Of a DNA stretch of 64,000 nucleotides, positions 38,591 through 48,688 are shown one piece after another. The position numbers and the translations under genes were made by a program. How positions within the stretch are numbered: the stretch's first letter is position 1; every line of letters begins with the position of its first letter. A model generated the notes under the pieces. That model saw only the letters and a program-made list of their open reading frames with translations. It had not been told where the DNA came from and ran no database searches. Source of the DNA: Enterobacter sp. RHBSTW-00175 (GTDB taxonomy: Bacteria; Pseudomonadota; Gammaproteobacteria; Enterobacterales; Enterobacteriaceae); assembly GCF_013927005.1 (NCBI RefSeq), contig NZ_CP055932.1, positions 1 to 64,000 of the forward strand, given 5' to 3'.

Positions 38591-40968
38591 TACGCGCCCC
38601 CCACGATCTTGTGCAGCAACCCTTCGCTCTGCTGCTCCAGCGCGAGGATGTCGGCTCGAATATCTTCCAGCGTGCGCAGTGGTGCTGGCTTGTAGAAGTA
38701 GCGGGCAAACGATATCTCATAACCGATCTGGGTCTTGTCGGTAGCGATCCAGGCGTCCGGCGCATGCGGCAGCACTTCACGCTCGAAAAACGCATCGATA
38801 CCACCCAGCTCCTTCAGCGGGACCTGCTCAGTATCGCGCAGCTCGCTGTCGGGTTCGTACTCGACCATGAACCGATCCTTGCCCACGGTCTCCAGGTACG
38901 CGCCATCGAAGCCGGGTTCAAAGAAGTCGCTCGTCTTGAGTTTGCTGCGTTTGGCAATGACTGGCGGGGCCGTTTCGTCACGCCAGCTCACAGCTTTGTA
39001 GATGGCTTTCTTCTCCGGCGCTCCGAGCTTGTCACCCTGTGCCTTCAGGGCAGTATCGAAGCGGGTACGGAATTCATTGTGGTCATCGAACACGGTGCTA
39101 CCTAGAGCTTTTTGCACCCGTTGCGCAACCACCATCAGCGCCTTGTCGCGCAGCCACGTCGATGCGTCGAGCAGCTTCTTGCGGCGCTTGGCGGGCACGG
39201 CCTTACGCGCGGCGGGAGTCTCGCTGTCATCGCCGCTGTCTTCGTTCTCGTCCTCTTCGTTCTCGTCCTCGCCTTTCAGCCATGCCTCGATGGTCGGCTT
39301 GAGCTTGGCGAAATCGGTATAGAGCGCCTCGCCGTGGGTGGCGTAGATCTCGGTGCGTATCGCCTCGTCGCCGGTGGCAAAACGCAGAGGTTCGATTCGC
39401 TCGTCGGAGAGCTGGCTTTTCAGGCGCAGCGGGCGCTCGACGGTGATCTTCCAGTAACCGAAGTCCTGAGTGTCAAACCATTTCGACTCGGCGGTTTCCT
39501 GCGCCTCGCCGAGGTAGAGGTCGATAATTCGTTGGATGTCTCCATCCGAGAGTTCACAGTTCTTCTTGCCGAGATTGCGGCGCAGTGGCTGGAACCAGCC
39601 ACTTGCATCGATCAACTGCACTTTGTCACGACGCGCTTCGGCTTTCTTGTTGGCCAACACCCAGATGTAGGTGGCGATGCCGGTGTTGTAGAAAATGTTG
39701 AGCGGCAGGGCGATGATGGCCTCCAGCCAGTCGTTCTCCAGTACCCAACGGCGGATGTTACTCTCGCCCTGGCCTGCATCGCCGGTGAACAATGCGGAGC
39801 CGTTATGAACCAACGCGATGCGGCTGCCCAACGGCGTGTGGTGTTTCATCTTTTGCAGCTTGTTCACCTGGAACATGAGCTGTCCGTCACTGGAGCGAGT
39901 CAGGAGCTTGAATTCGGCATTGCCCCCGTGGCTGACAATGAAGCGCGGGTCATTGAATTCCTTCTTGCCCCCCATGCGCTCCAGATCGGTCTTCCAACTC
40001 TTGCCGTAGGGCGGGTTGGAGATCATGAAATCAAATTCGCGCGAACGGAACTGGTCGGCAGACAGAGTGGATTTATCAGCGCCACCGACGATGTTCTCGG
40101 CCCCCTCACCTTCGCCCTTCAAGAGCAGATCTGCCTTGCAGATAGCGTAGGTTTCGTCGCTGATTTCTTGCCCGAACAGGTGGATTGATACCTCTTTACC
40201 GTGCTGTTCGGCCAGCTCATATAGCGATTCCTCGGCCACTGTGAGCATGCCACCTGTGCCACAGGAGCCATCGTAGAGCGAATAGGTGCTAGACTCGATG
40301 CGCTCGGCCACAGGCAGGAACAGTAGCTTGGCCATGAGCTTCACCACATCGCGCGGTGTGAAGTGCTCACCAGCCTCTTCGTTGTTGTCTTCGTTAAAGC
40401 GGCGGATCAGCTCTTCGAACACCGTGCCCATGCCATGGTTGTCCAGCGGCGGCAGCTTGATGCGGCCGTCGGCATCCTTAACCGGCAACGGCGAGAGATT
40501 GACCTCCGGGTCGAGGAAATCTTCTATCAAATAGCCCAGAACGTGCGAATCCACCAACTTCTGGATCTGGTTGTGAAAACTGAACTTGGTGAGGATTTCC
40601 TGGACGTTGGGCGAAAATCCATCCAGATACGCAATAAAATCATCACGCAGCCGCTGGCCTGCGGCACTGGCCTTGAGCTTGGCCAGAGTAAATTCCGATA
40701 CGTTGTAGAAGGCTTGGCCTGCTGCCATACGCAGAGCGCCGTCCTGCTCGACCACTTTATGGGCATCAAGGAGCTTCTTGCGCTCTAGCACAGCATCCTT
40801 CGTCGTCTCTAGCACGGCATCAAGCCGTCGCAGTACGGTGAAGGGCAGGATCACGTCGCGGTACTTGCCGCGTACATAGACGTCGCGCAAGCGGTCATCG
40901 GCAATGTTCCAGATGAAATCGGAAATCCACTTGATCTGGCTTTGGTCTTGTTGTTGCTTCTTATGCAT
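38590..40968 (-). CDS. hsdM: Type I restriction methylase subunit M
   Basis: A 792-residue N6-adenine methyltransferase. The N-terminal HsdM_N helical domain (SDFIWNIADDRLRDVYVRGKY, core shown) is followed by motif I DGSCGTGGML and motif IV ISNPPYGKSW. It is much longer than the roughly 500-residue HsdM of EcoKI because of a C-terminal extension that contains a very acidic stretch (GEDENEEDENEDSGDDSE, about residues 563-580) followed by a basic one (AKRRKK). Enzymes of this longer class exist in Type I systems. It starts 11 bases after the DUF262 gene stop. Confidence 0.94.
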   Translation of the reverse strand: MHKKQQQDQSQIKWISDFIWNIADDRLRDVYVRGKYRDVILPFTVLRRLDAVLETTKDAVLERKKLLDAHKVVEQDGALRMAAGQAFYNVSEFTLAKLKASAAGQRLRDDFIAYLDGFSPNVQEILTKFSFHNQIQKLVDSHVLGYLIEDFLDPEVNLSPLPVKDADGRIKLPPLDNHGMGTVFEELIRRFNEDNNEEAGEHFTPRDVVKLMAKLLFLPVAERIESSTYSLYDGSCGTGGMLTVAEESLYELAEQHGKEVSIHLFGQEISDETYAICKADLLLKGEGEGAENIVGGADKSTLSADQFRSREFDFMISNPPYGKSWKTDLERMGGKKEFNDPRFIVSHGGNAEFKLLTRSSDGQLMFQVNKLQKMKHHTPLGSRIALVHNGSALFTGDAGQGESNIRRWVLENDWLEAIIALPLNIFYNTGIATYIWVLANKKAEARRDKVQLIDASGWFQPLRRNLGKKNCELSDGDIQRIIDLYLGEAQETAESKWFDTQDFGYWKITVERPLRLKSQLSDERIEPLRFATGDEAIRTEIYATHGEALYTDFAKLKPTIEAWLKGEDENEEDENEDSGDDSETPAARKAVPAKRRKKLLDASTWLRDKALMVVAQRVQKALGSTVFDDHNEFRTRFDTALKAQGDKLGAPEKKAIYKAVSWRDETAPPVIAKRSKLKTSDFFEPGFDGAYLETVGKDRFMVEYEPDSELRDTEQVPLKELGGIDAFFEREVLPHAPDAWIATDKTQIGYEISFARYFYKPAPLRTLEDIRADILALEQQSEGLLHKIVGGA

Positions 40969-40979
40969 CGATACTTACC

Positions 40980-42710
40980 TTAATTCGCCGCTGAGGCGCT
41001 GGCATTGTCTGTGGTGACGGCGAGTTTCCAATGATTTTTGAGTTCTCCCATCAGGCGTTTCTGACGCTCAGCCAGAAGGTTGGGTGTCCACTCGTTTTCT
41101 GACCTAACTTCCTGCGTTAGCACGAAGGGAGACGCCTTGCCCTTACCCCTGAAGTAGGCATCCTTCTTCTTGGAAAAGTCGTAGTTGCTGGCAGATGAGT
41201 TCTTGTTCCTATCCAGCGGAACTAGATTGGCCAAACGGTGCGTCCAGCAATCTCGCTCGTCTTCATCCGGGAACCACTTGATCCAGTCCGAACCGTCAGG
41301 CGGGTTTTGCGGCAGCACATGCTCCAGCGACACGGCGTTTTGCAGCTGCACTCCAGGGGCTCGAACCAGAGATTCGAGACGTAAAACCAGTGCCATGCGG
41401 GCTTTGGGCAGGTTGCGGTAGATATCTCCGTCGAGAGCAGCCACGAAATCTCGCTTCTGTTTGTCTGTAAGTGCCAGAGTGCCCAAGGTGACTAGAGCGC
41501 CGTCGAAGGCTGTGGACTCGATGTCTTTAATGAGCGCAGCGTAGGTTTCGATGCGTTCGTTGATACCCACCTTTGTGACCAACATGAAATAGGTAAGGCG
41601 TTCTAGTGATTCGAAGAATTCTGCGAGCAATTTTGGTTTTTGCCGGAATCGCTTGAAATACACCAGTGCCGGGGGTACCCAGTCCTTAAAGTCCACGCGG
41701 TTGAGCCAGAACAGGTGCTCGTTGATCGTCTCGGCGTGCTCGGTCGCCTCAAAGTCAGCGTCGCGCACGAAGTCCCATACTTCTGCATAAGGTTTGATGA
41801 CGGAGTCGATCAGGGCGATAGGGTTATTGTACTCGGTGACGTGCTCTTGGAATTCCTTGACCAAAATGTACTTCTGCTTCTTCTTCGCATAGATGCTACG
41901 GATGTGACCGAACAGATCACCAAAGGCGTCACGGCCCAGTGAGGTTTCGATGCGACTCCACTCCTTGGCATAGACCCGACTCTTAATGTCGCCTGCCGTG
42001 GTGCGGATTAGGCCCAGAACCTGCGCCTTGATGATGTCGATAGGCGCGAGGTCAAGCCCCCGATTATTGAGCACGGAAAAGATGCGGTAGGCAGCTTCAA
42101 GATCGGGCGTGGAGATAACAACCAGCGAGCAGTTGTTGGCCAGGAACTGCCACAGTGCGATCAGATCGGCGGGCGGTAGCGCCTTGGCTTTGGCAAGCAG
42201 CAGCATGGCGTTTTCGCGGTATCGAAGTCGGCTGTCTTCCAGCTTGTCGGTGCTAGTGACCAACTGTGCGATGCCGCCCGGCTCTTGAATGTTGGTGCGA
42301 AAGAAGTCGACATCCTCCTCGCGGGCGGTCAGGCGGTATTCATTTTTCTCGCCGAGGCTGACCTTGCCCTTCTTGTAGAGGAAATCGGTGATGTCGTCGG
42401 CTGCGTGCGGCATGGCCTCGCGCAGCACTGCAAACAGCATCGTCAGCGTCGACAGGCGCTGCTGGCCATCGACCACCGACGATTTGGGCTCTCGGTCGTT
42501 CTTGATCAGAACGATACTGCCGAGGAAGTATTGGCTGGTTGCACCGGAGACACGCGCATCCAGCATCGCCGAGTGCAGATCATCGAACAGCTCTGTGGCC
42601 TGCTCGGTTGTCCAGGCATAGGGACGCTGGTAGTCCGGAATCTCGAACTGGTAGCTGCCTTCGAAGATCTCGCGGATCAGTTTGTCGTGGGCTTCAAGTG
42701 TCTTGGCCAT
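40980..42710 (-). CDS. GmrSD-type DUF262/DUF1524 nuclease
   Basis: A 576-residue fused protein of the GmrS/GmrD family. The N-terminal DUF262 has IPDYQRPYAWT (about residues 23-33) and the nucleotide motif VVDGQQRLSTLTML (about 79-92). The C-terminal DUF1524 has an HNH-type LEHVLPQNP (about 460) followed by HRLANLVPLDRNKNSSASN. Relatives (GmrSD, BrxU, SspE-like) cleave modified or phage DNA using NTP hydrolysis. It is placed between a WYL regulator and hsdM, with short gaps, so it is probably one operon. It adds Type IV-like defence to the Type I system. Confidence 0.9.
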   Translation of the reverse strand: MAKTLEAHDKLIREIFEGSYQFEIPDYQRPYAWTTEQATELFDDLHSAMLDARVSGATSQYFLGSIVLIKNDREPKSSVVDGQQRLSTLTMLFAVLREAMPHAADDITDFLYKKGKVSLGEKNEYRLTAREEDVDFFRTNIQEPGGIAQLVTSTDKLEDSRLRYRENAMLLLAKAKALPPADLIALWQFLANNCSLVVISTPDLEAAYRIFSVLNNRGLDLAPIDIIKAQVLGLIRTTAGDIKSRVYAKEWSRIETSLGRDAFGDLFGHIRSIYAKKKQKYILVKEFQEHVTEYNNPIALIDSVIKPYAEVWDFVRDADFEATEHAETINEHLFWLNRVDFKDWVPPALVYFKRFRQKPKLLAEFFESLERLTYFMLVTKVGINERIETYAALIKDIESTAFDGALVTLGTLALTDKQKRDFVAALDGDIYRNLPKARMALVLRLESLVRAPGVQLQNAVSLEHVLPQNPPDGSDWIKWFPDEDERDCWTHRLANLVPLDRNKNSSASNYDFSKKKDAYFRGKGKASPFVLTQEVRSENEWTPNLLAERQKRLMGELKNHWKLAVTTDNASASAAN

Positions 42711-42724
42711 TGTTTTCCTCTTTC

Positions 42725-43633
42725 CTATGATCCCTTGGAACTGCTCAGGGCTTGGTATCCTGGAGCCAGCTTGGCGCTCTCGACTCCGTACAGCACCAGC
42801 GGATCGCTAAGCCATAGGCGATACTGTTCTTCTTTGAGGCGATGGTCAGGCGAGCAGTCCACGCTCCAGTGCAGCAGCATGTAGCCCGCAACAGCAGCCC
42901 GCACGCGCATCTTGATCGACCCGTTGGTCATCCCGTAGTCCATCTTGATGACCTCGGGACGCGCAAAGCGCGGATGAGGCACTAAGTCCAACTCCACGAT
43001 CCGAGTCCACTGAATGTCGTTGTCCGAACGCTCGTTAGCCTTGGGTTCTTCATCAAGCAGGATAGGCGCTTCAATGCGGGTGACAACGAAGTCGCGGAAC
43101 TCGCCACTCTTGCGATCAAAAGCTCGGACGTGCCAGCGCAGGCCGGTATCGACCAGCGCAAAGGGCACAATGATCCGCTCGGTCTCACCGCTGCTCATTG
43201 AGTGGTAGCGGATGGCTACTGGCCGCTTGGCGTGGATAGCCCGGCAGATTGGGGCCAGCACATCCATCCGTGGGCAGCTCAAAGCCACTGGAGACTCGCA
43301 TGGCAGCAGCGGCCGCGAGTCGACGTTCACACCATCTCCAAACCCAAGCGCGAGTGTCGACAAAACACGTTGCGTCGAGTGCTCGAAAATTGGAACAAAC
43401 GCCTTGCCTATGCGGTAGATCTTGTTGCTACCATCGAATTCAATGTTCTGCGGTGCGATTTCCCGGTAAAGAGCCAGATCGCGAGTTGCCCCTGCCGGCG
43501 CCACACCGAAGCGCTCAATCAGGTCTGGGCGCCCAATATCACCGAAGAAGTAGAGCTGGAAGTCGATGTAGGCCAGCCGCTCGCGCTGGGCAAGGCTCAA
43601 ATCCTCGACCCGTTTAGAGGGAGAACTAATCAT
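42725..43633 (-). CDS. WYL-domain transcriptional regulator (BrxR/CapW-like)
   Basis: A 302-residue regulator. The N-terminal winged helix (AYIDFQLYFFGDIGRPDLIERFGV, core LIERFGVAPAGATRDL) is followed by a WYL domain (AIRYHSMSSGETERIIVPFALVDTG, then RWHVRAFDRKSGEFRDF) and a C-terminal WCX-like extension. Such regulators head BREX, CBASS and other defence operons and repress them until a ligand is bound. It is the first gene of the minus-strand operon, 14 bases before the DUF262 gene. A palindrome lies upstream. Confidence 0.9.
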   Translation of the reverse strand: MISSPSKRVEDLSLAQRERLAYIDFQLYFFGDIGRPDLIERFGVAPAGATRDLALYREIAPQNIEFDGSNKIYRIGKAFVPIFEHSTQRVLSTLALGFGDGVNVDSRPLLPCESPVALSCPRMDVLAPICRAIHAKRPVAIRYHSMSSGETERIIVPFALVDTGLRWHVRAFDRKSGEFRDFVVTRIEAPILLDEEPKANERSDNDIQWTRIVELDLVPHPRFARPEVIKMDYGMTNGSIKMRVRAAVAGYMLLHWSVDCSPDHRLKEEQYRLWLSDPLVLYGVESAKLAPGYQALSSSKGS

Positions 43634-43796
43634 GTGCCGCAGCTATGAAATGAAAGGAGAATGTAGTGATGTGATCCATATAGCGCTATTGTTATCATCA
43701 AATTGATTACAATCATGCACCATCTTTACTATAACAACAAGATATAAAGCCTCAAACGTAGACATAGTTCGTCTTTTATTAAATCTCTTCAATACG
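43634..43796. promoter_or_regulatory. Promoter region of the restriction island
   Basis: An AT-rich region upstream of the WYL gene with a perfect palindrome, ATAGCGCTAT (43680-43689), about 50 bases before the start codon. It is a candidate operator for the WYL regulator. No gene is seen. Confidence 0.4.
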
Positions 43797-44029
43797 TTAG
43801 ATTGATGTCATCCAACTGTGAAATCTTGCCGCCCAGTGCTCTATCGACTCCTCATGCAACTTGCCCTTATCCACGGATTTGGTCTGCGGGTGAGGAATGC
43901 CGGAATAGCCATCCTTGCCGCAGAGCATTTTTAACCGCTGATTTGGCCAGTGCAGTGATTTCTGGGTTAACTCTTCTGCCAACAGCGTAAGCTGCTTGGG
44001 CCAATCCAGAGGCGACTTCAGCCGTAATA
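43797..44029 (-). pseudogene. C-terminal gene fragment cut by the Tn3-family transposon
   Basis: A minus-strand frame from inside the transposon end to a TAA at 43797 ends with CGKDGYSGIPHPQTKSVDKG and EHWAARFHSWMTSI, which reads like a real C-terminus. A second frame over the same bases also looks protein-like, so the correct frame is uncertain. It does not match the PLP lyase gene on the other side of the transposon. Family not recognised. Confidence 0.35.
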
Positions 44030-44062
44030 GGGGTTTGAGGGCCAATGGAACGAAAACGTACG

Positions 44063-47000
44063 CTAAGAAGGTAATTCATTGTTTAAATTAAAATTTAATT
44101 CTCTCAGTTCCCCCTTCAAAATATCCTCCGGTAGCGTGAACGTATAATGCCCCAGCATATTGATATGCCCGTGCATCAGTGGGGATAACCGGACGATATC
44201 TTCACCCCCGGTTTCTTCTCCATTCCTGCGCATCCAGCTCAGGGCTTCCTGCATATAAAGTGTGTTCCACAGTACCACTGCGTTAGTGACGAGGCCCAGT
44301 GCACCCAGTTGATCTTCCTGACCTTCACGATAGCGCTTTCTGATCTCACCGCGCTGCCCGTAGCAGATCGCCCTCGCCACAGCATGGCGGCCTTCTCCCC
44401 GGTTTAGCTGCGTCAGGATCCGCCGACGATAATCTTCATCATCAATATAATTTAGAAGGTACAGCGTCTTGTTGACGCGCCCCACTTCCATGATCGCCTG
44501 TGCCAACCCTGATGGGCGCGAGCTTTTCAGCAAAGAGCGAATGAGTTCTGAAGCATGAATGGTACCCAGTTTCAGCGAACCGGCGGCTCGCATCATCTCA
44601 TCCCACTGATACTCGGCTTTCGACAGATCGGCACAACCACGAGCCAGTTCGTCTAGTGCACCGTAATTTGCCGATTTATCCACCCGCCAGAATACTGCTT
44701 CACCGGCATCGGCAAGCCGAGGAGAAAACTGGTATCCCAGCAGCCAGAAGAGGCCAAAAATAATGTCGCTGGTACCGGCTGTGTCTGTCATGATCTCAAC
44801 CGGATTCAGCCCTGTCTGCTGCTCCAGAAGGCCTTCCAGCACAAAAATGGAATCACGTAATGTGCCGGGAACAACGATGCCGTGGAATCCAGAATACTGA
44901 TCAGAGACGAAGTTGTACCAGGTGATGCCACGTCCGGAACCAAAATATTTTCTGTTAGGTCCTGAATTGACGGTTTTCACCGGCGTGACAAAGCGCATGC
45001 CGTCAGCTGAAGCCACTTCGCCGCCACCCCAGCGGCCAGCAAGCTCCAGTGTGGACTGAAAATCAACCAGGCGGACATTGGCGCTGACCAGCGTTTCTGC
45101 CCGGAGGTAATTCTGTTTCACCCAACTGAGCCGGTGGCGCGTCAGCGCCGGTATATTGTGCTTTATCAGCGGTTCCAGCCCGATATTGCAAGCCTCAGCC
45201 ATCAGGACCGCGCACAGGCTGATGTGCAGATCCTGCGCCCGGGCCCCGGATTCACTGACATGCGTAAACTCACGTGTAAAGCCCGTTCTGGCATCTATCT
45301 CAAGCAACAGTTCCGTCAAATCTACCGGCGGGAGTAGCTGCCTTACCCGACTGTTGAGACGATGCAACGATGGTGGCTCCTCCAGTTTCTCCAGGCTGCT
45401 GATAGTCAGGGAAGGATATTTACCGTCATGGCAGATATTAACCTCCGCATTTCCTTCAAAGCGAGATGCGACGGCTTTCCAGGTTTTATCCAGTTGGAGC
45501 GCCAGCTGTTGCACGCCTTTATGTCCATCAGTGGGATGTCCCAGCGCCCGACAGATGGGGACCCGCTGAACCTGCCATTCTTCCCCCTGCAACAGCTTCT
45601 CGCGGGGATTTCCCCAGCGATCGCTGTTTTCGAGCCAGATGTCCCGTCGGCGTAGTGCATCCTGAAGGCGCTCCAGCAGACAAAGCGAGTAACCGGCACG
45701 CTGTATCCGGCCCTCCGCATCGTATACCAGGCGTTTCCAGGGGCCGGTAATAATATGTTCAGGCGCATCGTCCAGGATGCGCTTTTTCGAGCCGTTCAGT
45801 TCGGTCAGATAATGAATGGCGGACAGCGTATGTTCTCCGGCTGGCGCTGCCTGGAAATGCAGGTCGCGCAATACCGCCGGAAGAAAACGCTTTACCCGCC
45901 CGTACTGTTCCACCATTTCGTCATGGAAATTGTTGTTCTGAGGCCGGGCCAGCTCATTTACCTTGCTGACGGATTCTGCCAGCCTACTTTTCGGTATGCT
46001 GCTGAATATGGTCTCCCTCAGTTCAGCATCGTCAGCCTGCTCAGCTAGCAACAATGAACATGCCTGCGCCAGCAGTAGCGCAGCACGGTCAAGATCTTTC
46101 AGCGTCCTGAGCCGTTTTTTCTGCCCCGTTTTCTTCGCCGCACGAGTGATATCCAGTATAAGCATATCGAGCACATCAACGGCTTCATCCAGCGCCGCAG
46201 TCTCCTGTGCTTTAACGAATGCGGTGAGTACGGCCAGCTTTCTCTGCTGTGGCATTCGCGCGATATATTTTACCGACGCCATGCCTGCGTAACGGGCCAG
46301 ATTACGTAGTTGTATAGCGGGCAGACCGGTAAAACTCAGTCGGGAAAACTCCAGGTTTCGCAGCCGGATATACCGCTCCAGCGCTTCGGTAAATGCCGGA
46401 CCGCTGACGGTGACAGGTCCCTTTTTCAGTTGCTCCAGCGGTGAAATTCGCTGCCCCTCAGGAATGTCCAGCAGCTCAGTCACGCGGGCGGTCTGCCAGC
46501 TGTCCGGCAACGCGGCCAGTTTCTTCCAAAGTTGCTGATTTGCCCGTTCACGTATTTCACTGACGAGACGTACAAGTGTGGTTGCTCCGGGCAGCAGGAC
46601 CTTATTCTGAAGCAACCAGGCGGTGGCAAAATCAAACATCAGGCCGGGTCGCTCATTACTGAGCCATGCACGGGTGTATAGCAGGCGCTTCAGGCGGAAA
46701 GACCAGGGGAAATCGCCAAATTCATGGTAACCGTAATATTCCTTAATCAGCGCAGTATGCTCTCTGAGGGTGGTATCCCGTTCTGCGTAGCGGGAAAGGA
46801 CTTCCGGACGGCGGATATTAAGCTGCACCGCGACAAATTGCTGAACACCCGGCAGAACCCGGGTTAAATCTGTCAGAAAGGTGCCCAGAAAACGGGCGGT
46901 GGTGAGCTGAAGCGCAATTCCCAGCCGGTTATGCCTTCCCCGTCGCTGGTTAATGAAGGCAAGATCTCGCTCATCAAGATGAAAATAGCGCGCCAGCTGC

Positions 47001-47071
47001 ACGTCATTGGGTTCTGCAACATAGCGACCATAATTCAGTTCCTGCTCAGTGGTCAGAAAATCGACGGGCAT
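44063..47071 (-). CDS. tnpA: Tn3-family transposase
   Basis: A 1002-residue Tn3-family transposase (Tn3 TnpA is of similar length). Start FLTTEQELNYGRY, with characteristic C-terminal blocks such as MTDTAGTSDIIFGLFWLLGYQFSPRLAD (core TDTAGTSD), LKLGTIHASELIRSL and VVLWNTLYMQEALSWMR. It reads out toward the left terminal repeat and overlaps it by a few bases. It is divergent from tnpR across the res site, as in Tn3. Confidence 0.96.
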   Translation of the reverse strand: MPVDFLTTEQELNYGRYVAEPNDVQLARYFHLDERDLAFINQRRGRHNRLGIALQLTTARFLGTFLTDLTRVLPGVQQFVAVQLNIRRPEVLSRYAERDTTLREHTALIKEYYGYHEFGDFPWSFRLKRLLYTRAWLSNERPGLMFDFATAWLLQNKVLLPGATTLVRLVSEIRERANQQLWKKLAALPDSWQTARVTELLDIPEGQRISPLEQLKKGPVTVSGPAFTEALERYIRLRNLEFSRLSFTGLPAIQLRNLARYAGMASVKYIARMPQQRKLAVLTAFVKAQETAALDEAVDVLDMLILDITRAAKKTGQKKRLRTLKDLDRAALLLAQACSLLLAEQADDAELRETIFSSIPKSRLAESVSKVNELARPQNNNFHDEMVEQYGRVKRFLPAVLRDLHFQAAPAGEHTLSAIHYLTELNGSKKRILDDAPEHIITGPWKRLVYDAEGRIQRAGYSLCLLERLQDALRRRDIWLENSDRWGNPREKLLQGEEWQVQRVPICRALGHPTDGHKGVQQLALQLDKTWKAVASRFEGNAEVNICHDGKYPSLTISSLEKLEEPPSLHRLNSRVRQLLPPVDLTELLLEIDARTGFTREFTHVSESGARAQDLHISLCAVLMAEACNIGLEPLIKHNIPALTRHRLSWVKQNYLRAETLVSANVRLVDFQSTLELAGRWGGGEVASADGMRFVTPVKTVNSGPNRKYFGSGRGITWYNFVSDQYSGFHGIVVPGTLRDSIFVLEGLLEQQTGLNPVEIMTDTAGTSDIIFGLFWLLGYQFSPRLADAGEAVFWRVDKSANYGALDELARGCADLSKAEYQWDEMMRAAGSLKLGTIHASELIRSLLKSSRPSGLAQAIMEVGRVNKTLYLLNYIDDEDYRRRILTQLNRGEGRHAVARAICYGQRGEIRKRYREGQEDQLGALGLVTNAVVLWNTLYMQEALSWMRRNGEETGGEDIVRLSPLMHGHINMLGHYTFTLPEDILKGELRELNFNLNNELPS

Positions 47072-47115
47072 ATAGGCCTTCCTGCCTGACGGTTATATAT
47101 TAACAATTTCGCAAC

Positions 47116-47807
<692 letters not shown>

Positions 47808-47815
47808 GGACGAAC

Positions 47816-48220
47816 ATGAGTGATGTAAAGGCATTCAACAATTGCATGAGTGTGTTCTGGCGACAGCATGAAGCCGAATTCTCTCGCTTTCTGACATCGA
47901 AGACAGGTGATAGCGAAAAAGCAGCAGACCCGGAGAAGACGAAGGTGATTATCGTGACGCTTGCCGAAACGACACCTGTACTGGAAGCCGCTAACCTGCA
48001 GCAGGATCTACGCCGAGCTGGCATCGAGCCGTGGGCATGGGTCGTTAATAACAGCCTGGCAGCTGCTCAACCGTCTTCGCCTTTCCTGAAGATCAGGGCG
48101 AACCGCGAGCTGCCTCTCATCTCTGATGTGGAAGAGCAGTATGCAAAGCGTATTGCATTAACAGCGCTACAGAGCGAAGAGCCGGTTGGTATTGACCTGC
48201 TGGAAGAAATGGCGAAGTAA
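47816..48220 (+). CDS. Chimeric ORF: short N-terminus fused to ArsA C-terminal fragment
   Basis: A 134-residue frame starting 9 bases after the tnpR stop with GAGGA, so it may be translated with tnpR. The first 40 residues (MSDVKAFNNCMSVFWRQHEA...) match nothing I recognise. From about residue 45, KVIIVTLAETTPVLEAANLQ and EPWAWVVNNSL align with the last hundred residues of ArsA. Compare KVLLVTLPETTPVLEAANLQ in the full arsA at 50027-51778. No Walker motif is left. It is convergent with arsC, across a shared terminator. Probably a rearrangement product; function unknown. Confidence 0.7.
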   Translation: MSDVKAFNNCMSVFWRQHEAEFSRFLTSKTGDSEKAADPEKTKVIIVTLAETTPVLEAANLQQDLRRAGIEPWAWVVNNSLAAAQPSSPFLKIRANRELPLISDVEEQYAKRIALTALQSEEPVGIDLLEEMAK

Positions 48221-48224
48221 TAAT

Positions 48225-48246
48225 GAAGGGGGCAAATGCCCCCTTC
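48225..48246. terminator. Bidirectional terminator between the arsA fragment and arsC
   Basis: Perfect stem GAAGGGGGC-AAAT-GCCCCCTTC in the 30-base gap between two convergent genes. The plus side is followed by a T-rich stretch. It probably terminates the ars operon on the minus strand as well. Confidence 0.75.
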
Positions 48247-48250
48247 GTCT

Positions 48251-48676
48251 TTATTTCAGTCTTTTACCTGAATCATCAACGACTTTTTCACCGTCTTCCT
48301 TGGTGAAAGCCGCTTTCTGGGCATCTGGAAGGATATCGAGAACAACCTCTGAAGGACGGCAAAGTTTAGTTCCCAGTGGCGTCACTACGATCGGACGGTT
48401 GATCAGAATCGGATGCTGTAGCATAAAGTCGATGAGCTGGTCGTCAGTAAATTTATCTTCTGCAAGACCCAGTTCCTCATACGGCTCGACGTTCTTACGC
48501 AGCAAAGCCCGGACGGAAATGCCCATATCCGCAATGAGTTTGAGCAGCTCATCGCGTGAAGGTGGAGTCTCAAGGTAAAGAATAACGGTCGGCTCGATAC
48601 CGCTGTTGCGGATCATCTCCAGCGTATTACGCGACGTGCCGCAGGCTGGGTTGTGATAAATGGTGATGTTGCTCAT
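48251..48676 (-). CDS. arsC: Arsenate reductase
   Basis: A 141-residue glutaredoxin-dependent arsenate reductase, the length of R773 ArsC. The catalytic Cys is in YHNPACGTSRNTL (residue 12). It reduces arsenate to arsenite, the substrate of the ArsAB pump. It starts 12 bases after arsB and is last in arsRDABC. Confidence 0.96.
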   Translation of the reverse strand: MSNITIYHNPACGTSRNTLEMIRNSGIEPTVILYLETPPSRDELLKLIADMGISVRALLRKNVEPYEELGLAEDKFTDDQLIDFMLQHPILINRPIVVTPLGTKLCRPSEVVLDILPDAQKAAFTKEDGEKVVDDSGKRLK

Positions 48677-48688
48677 ATCAGTATCTCA

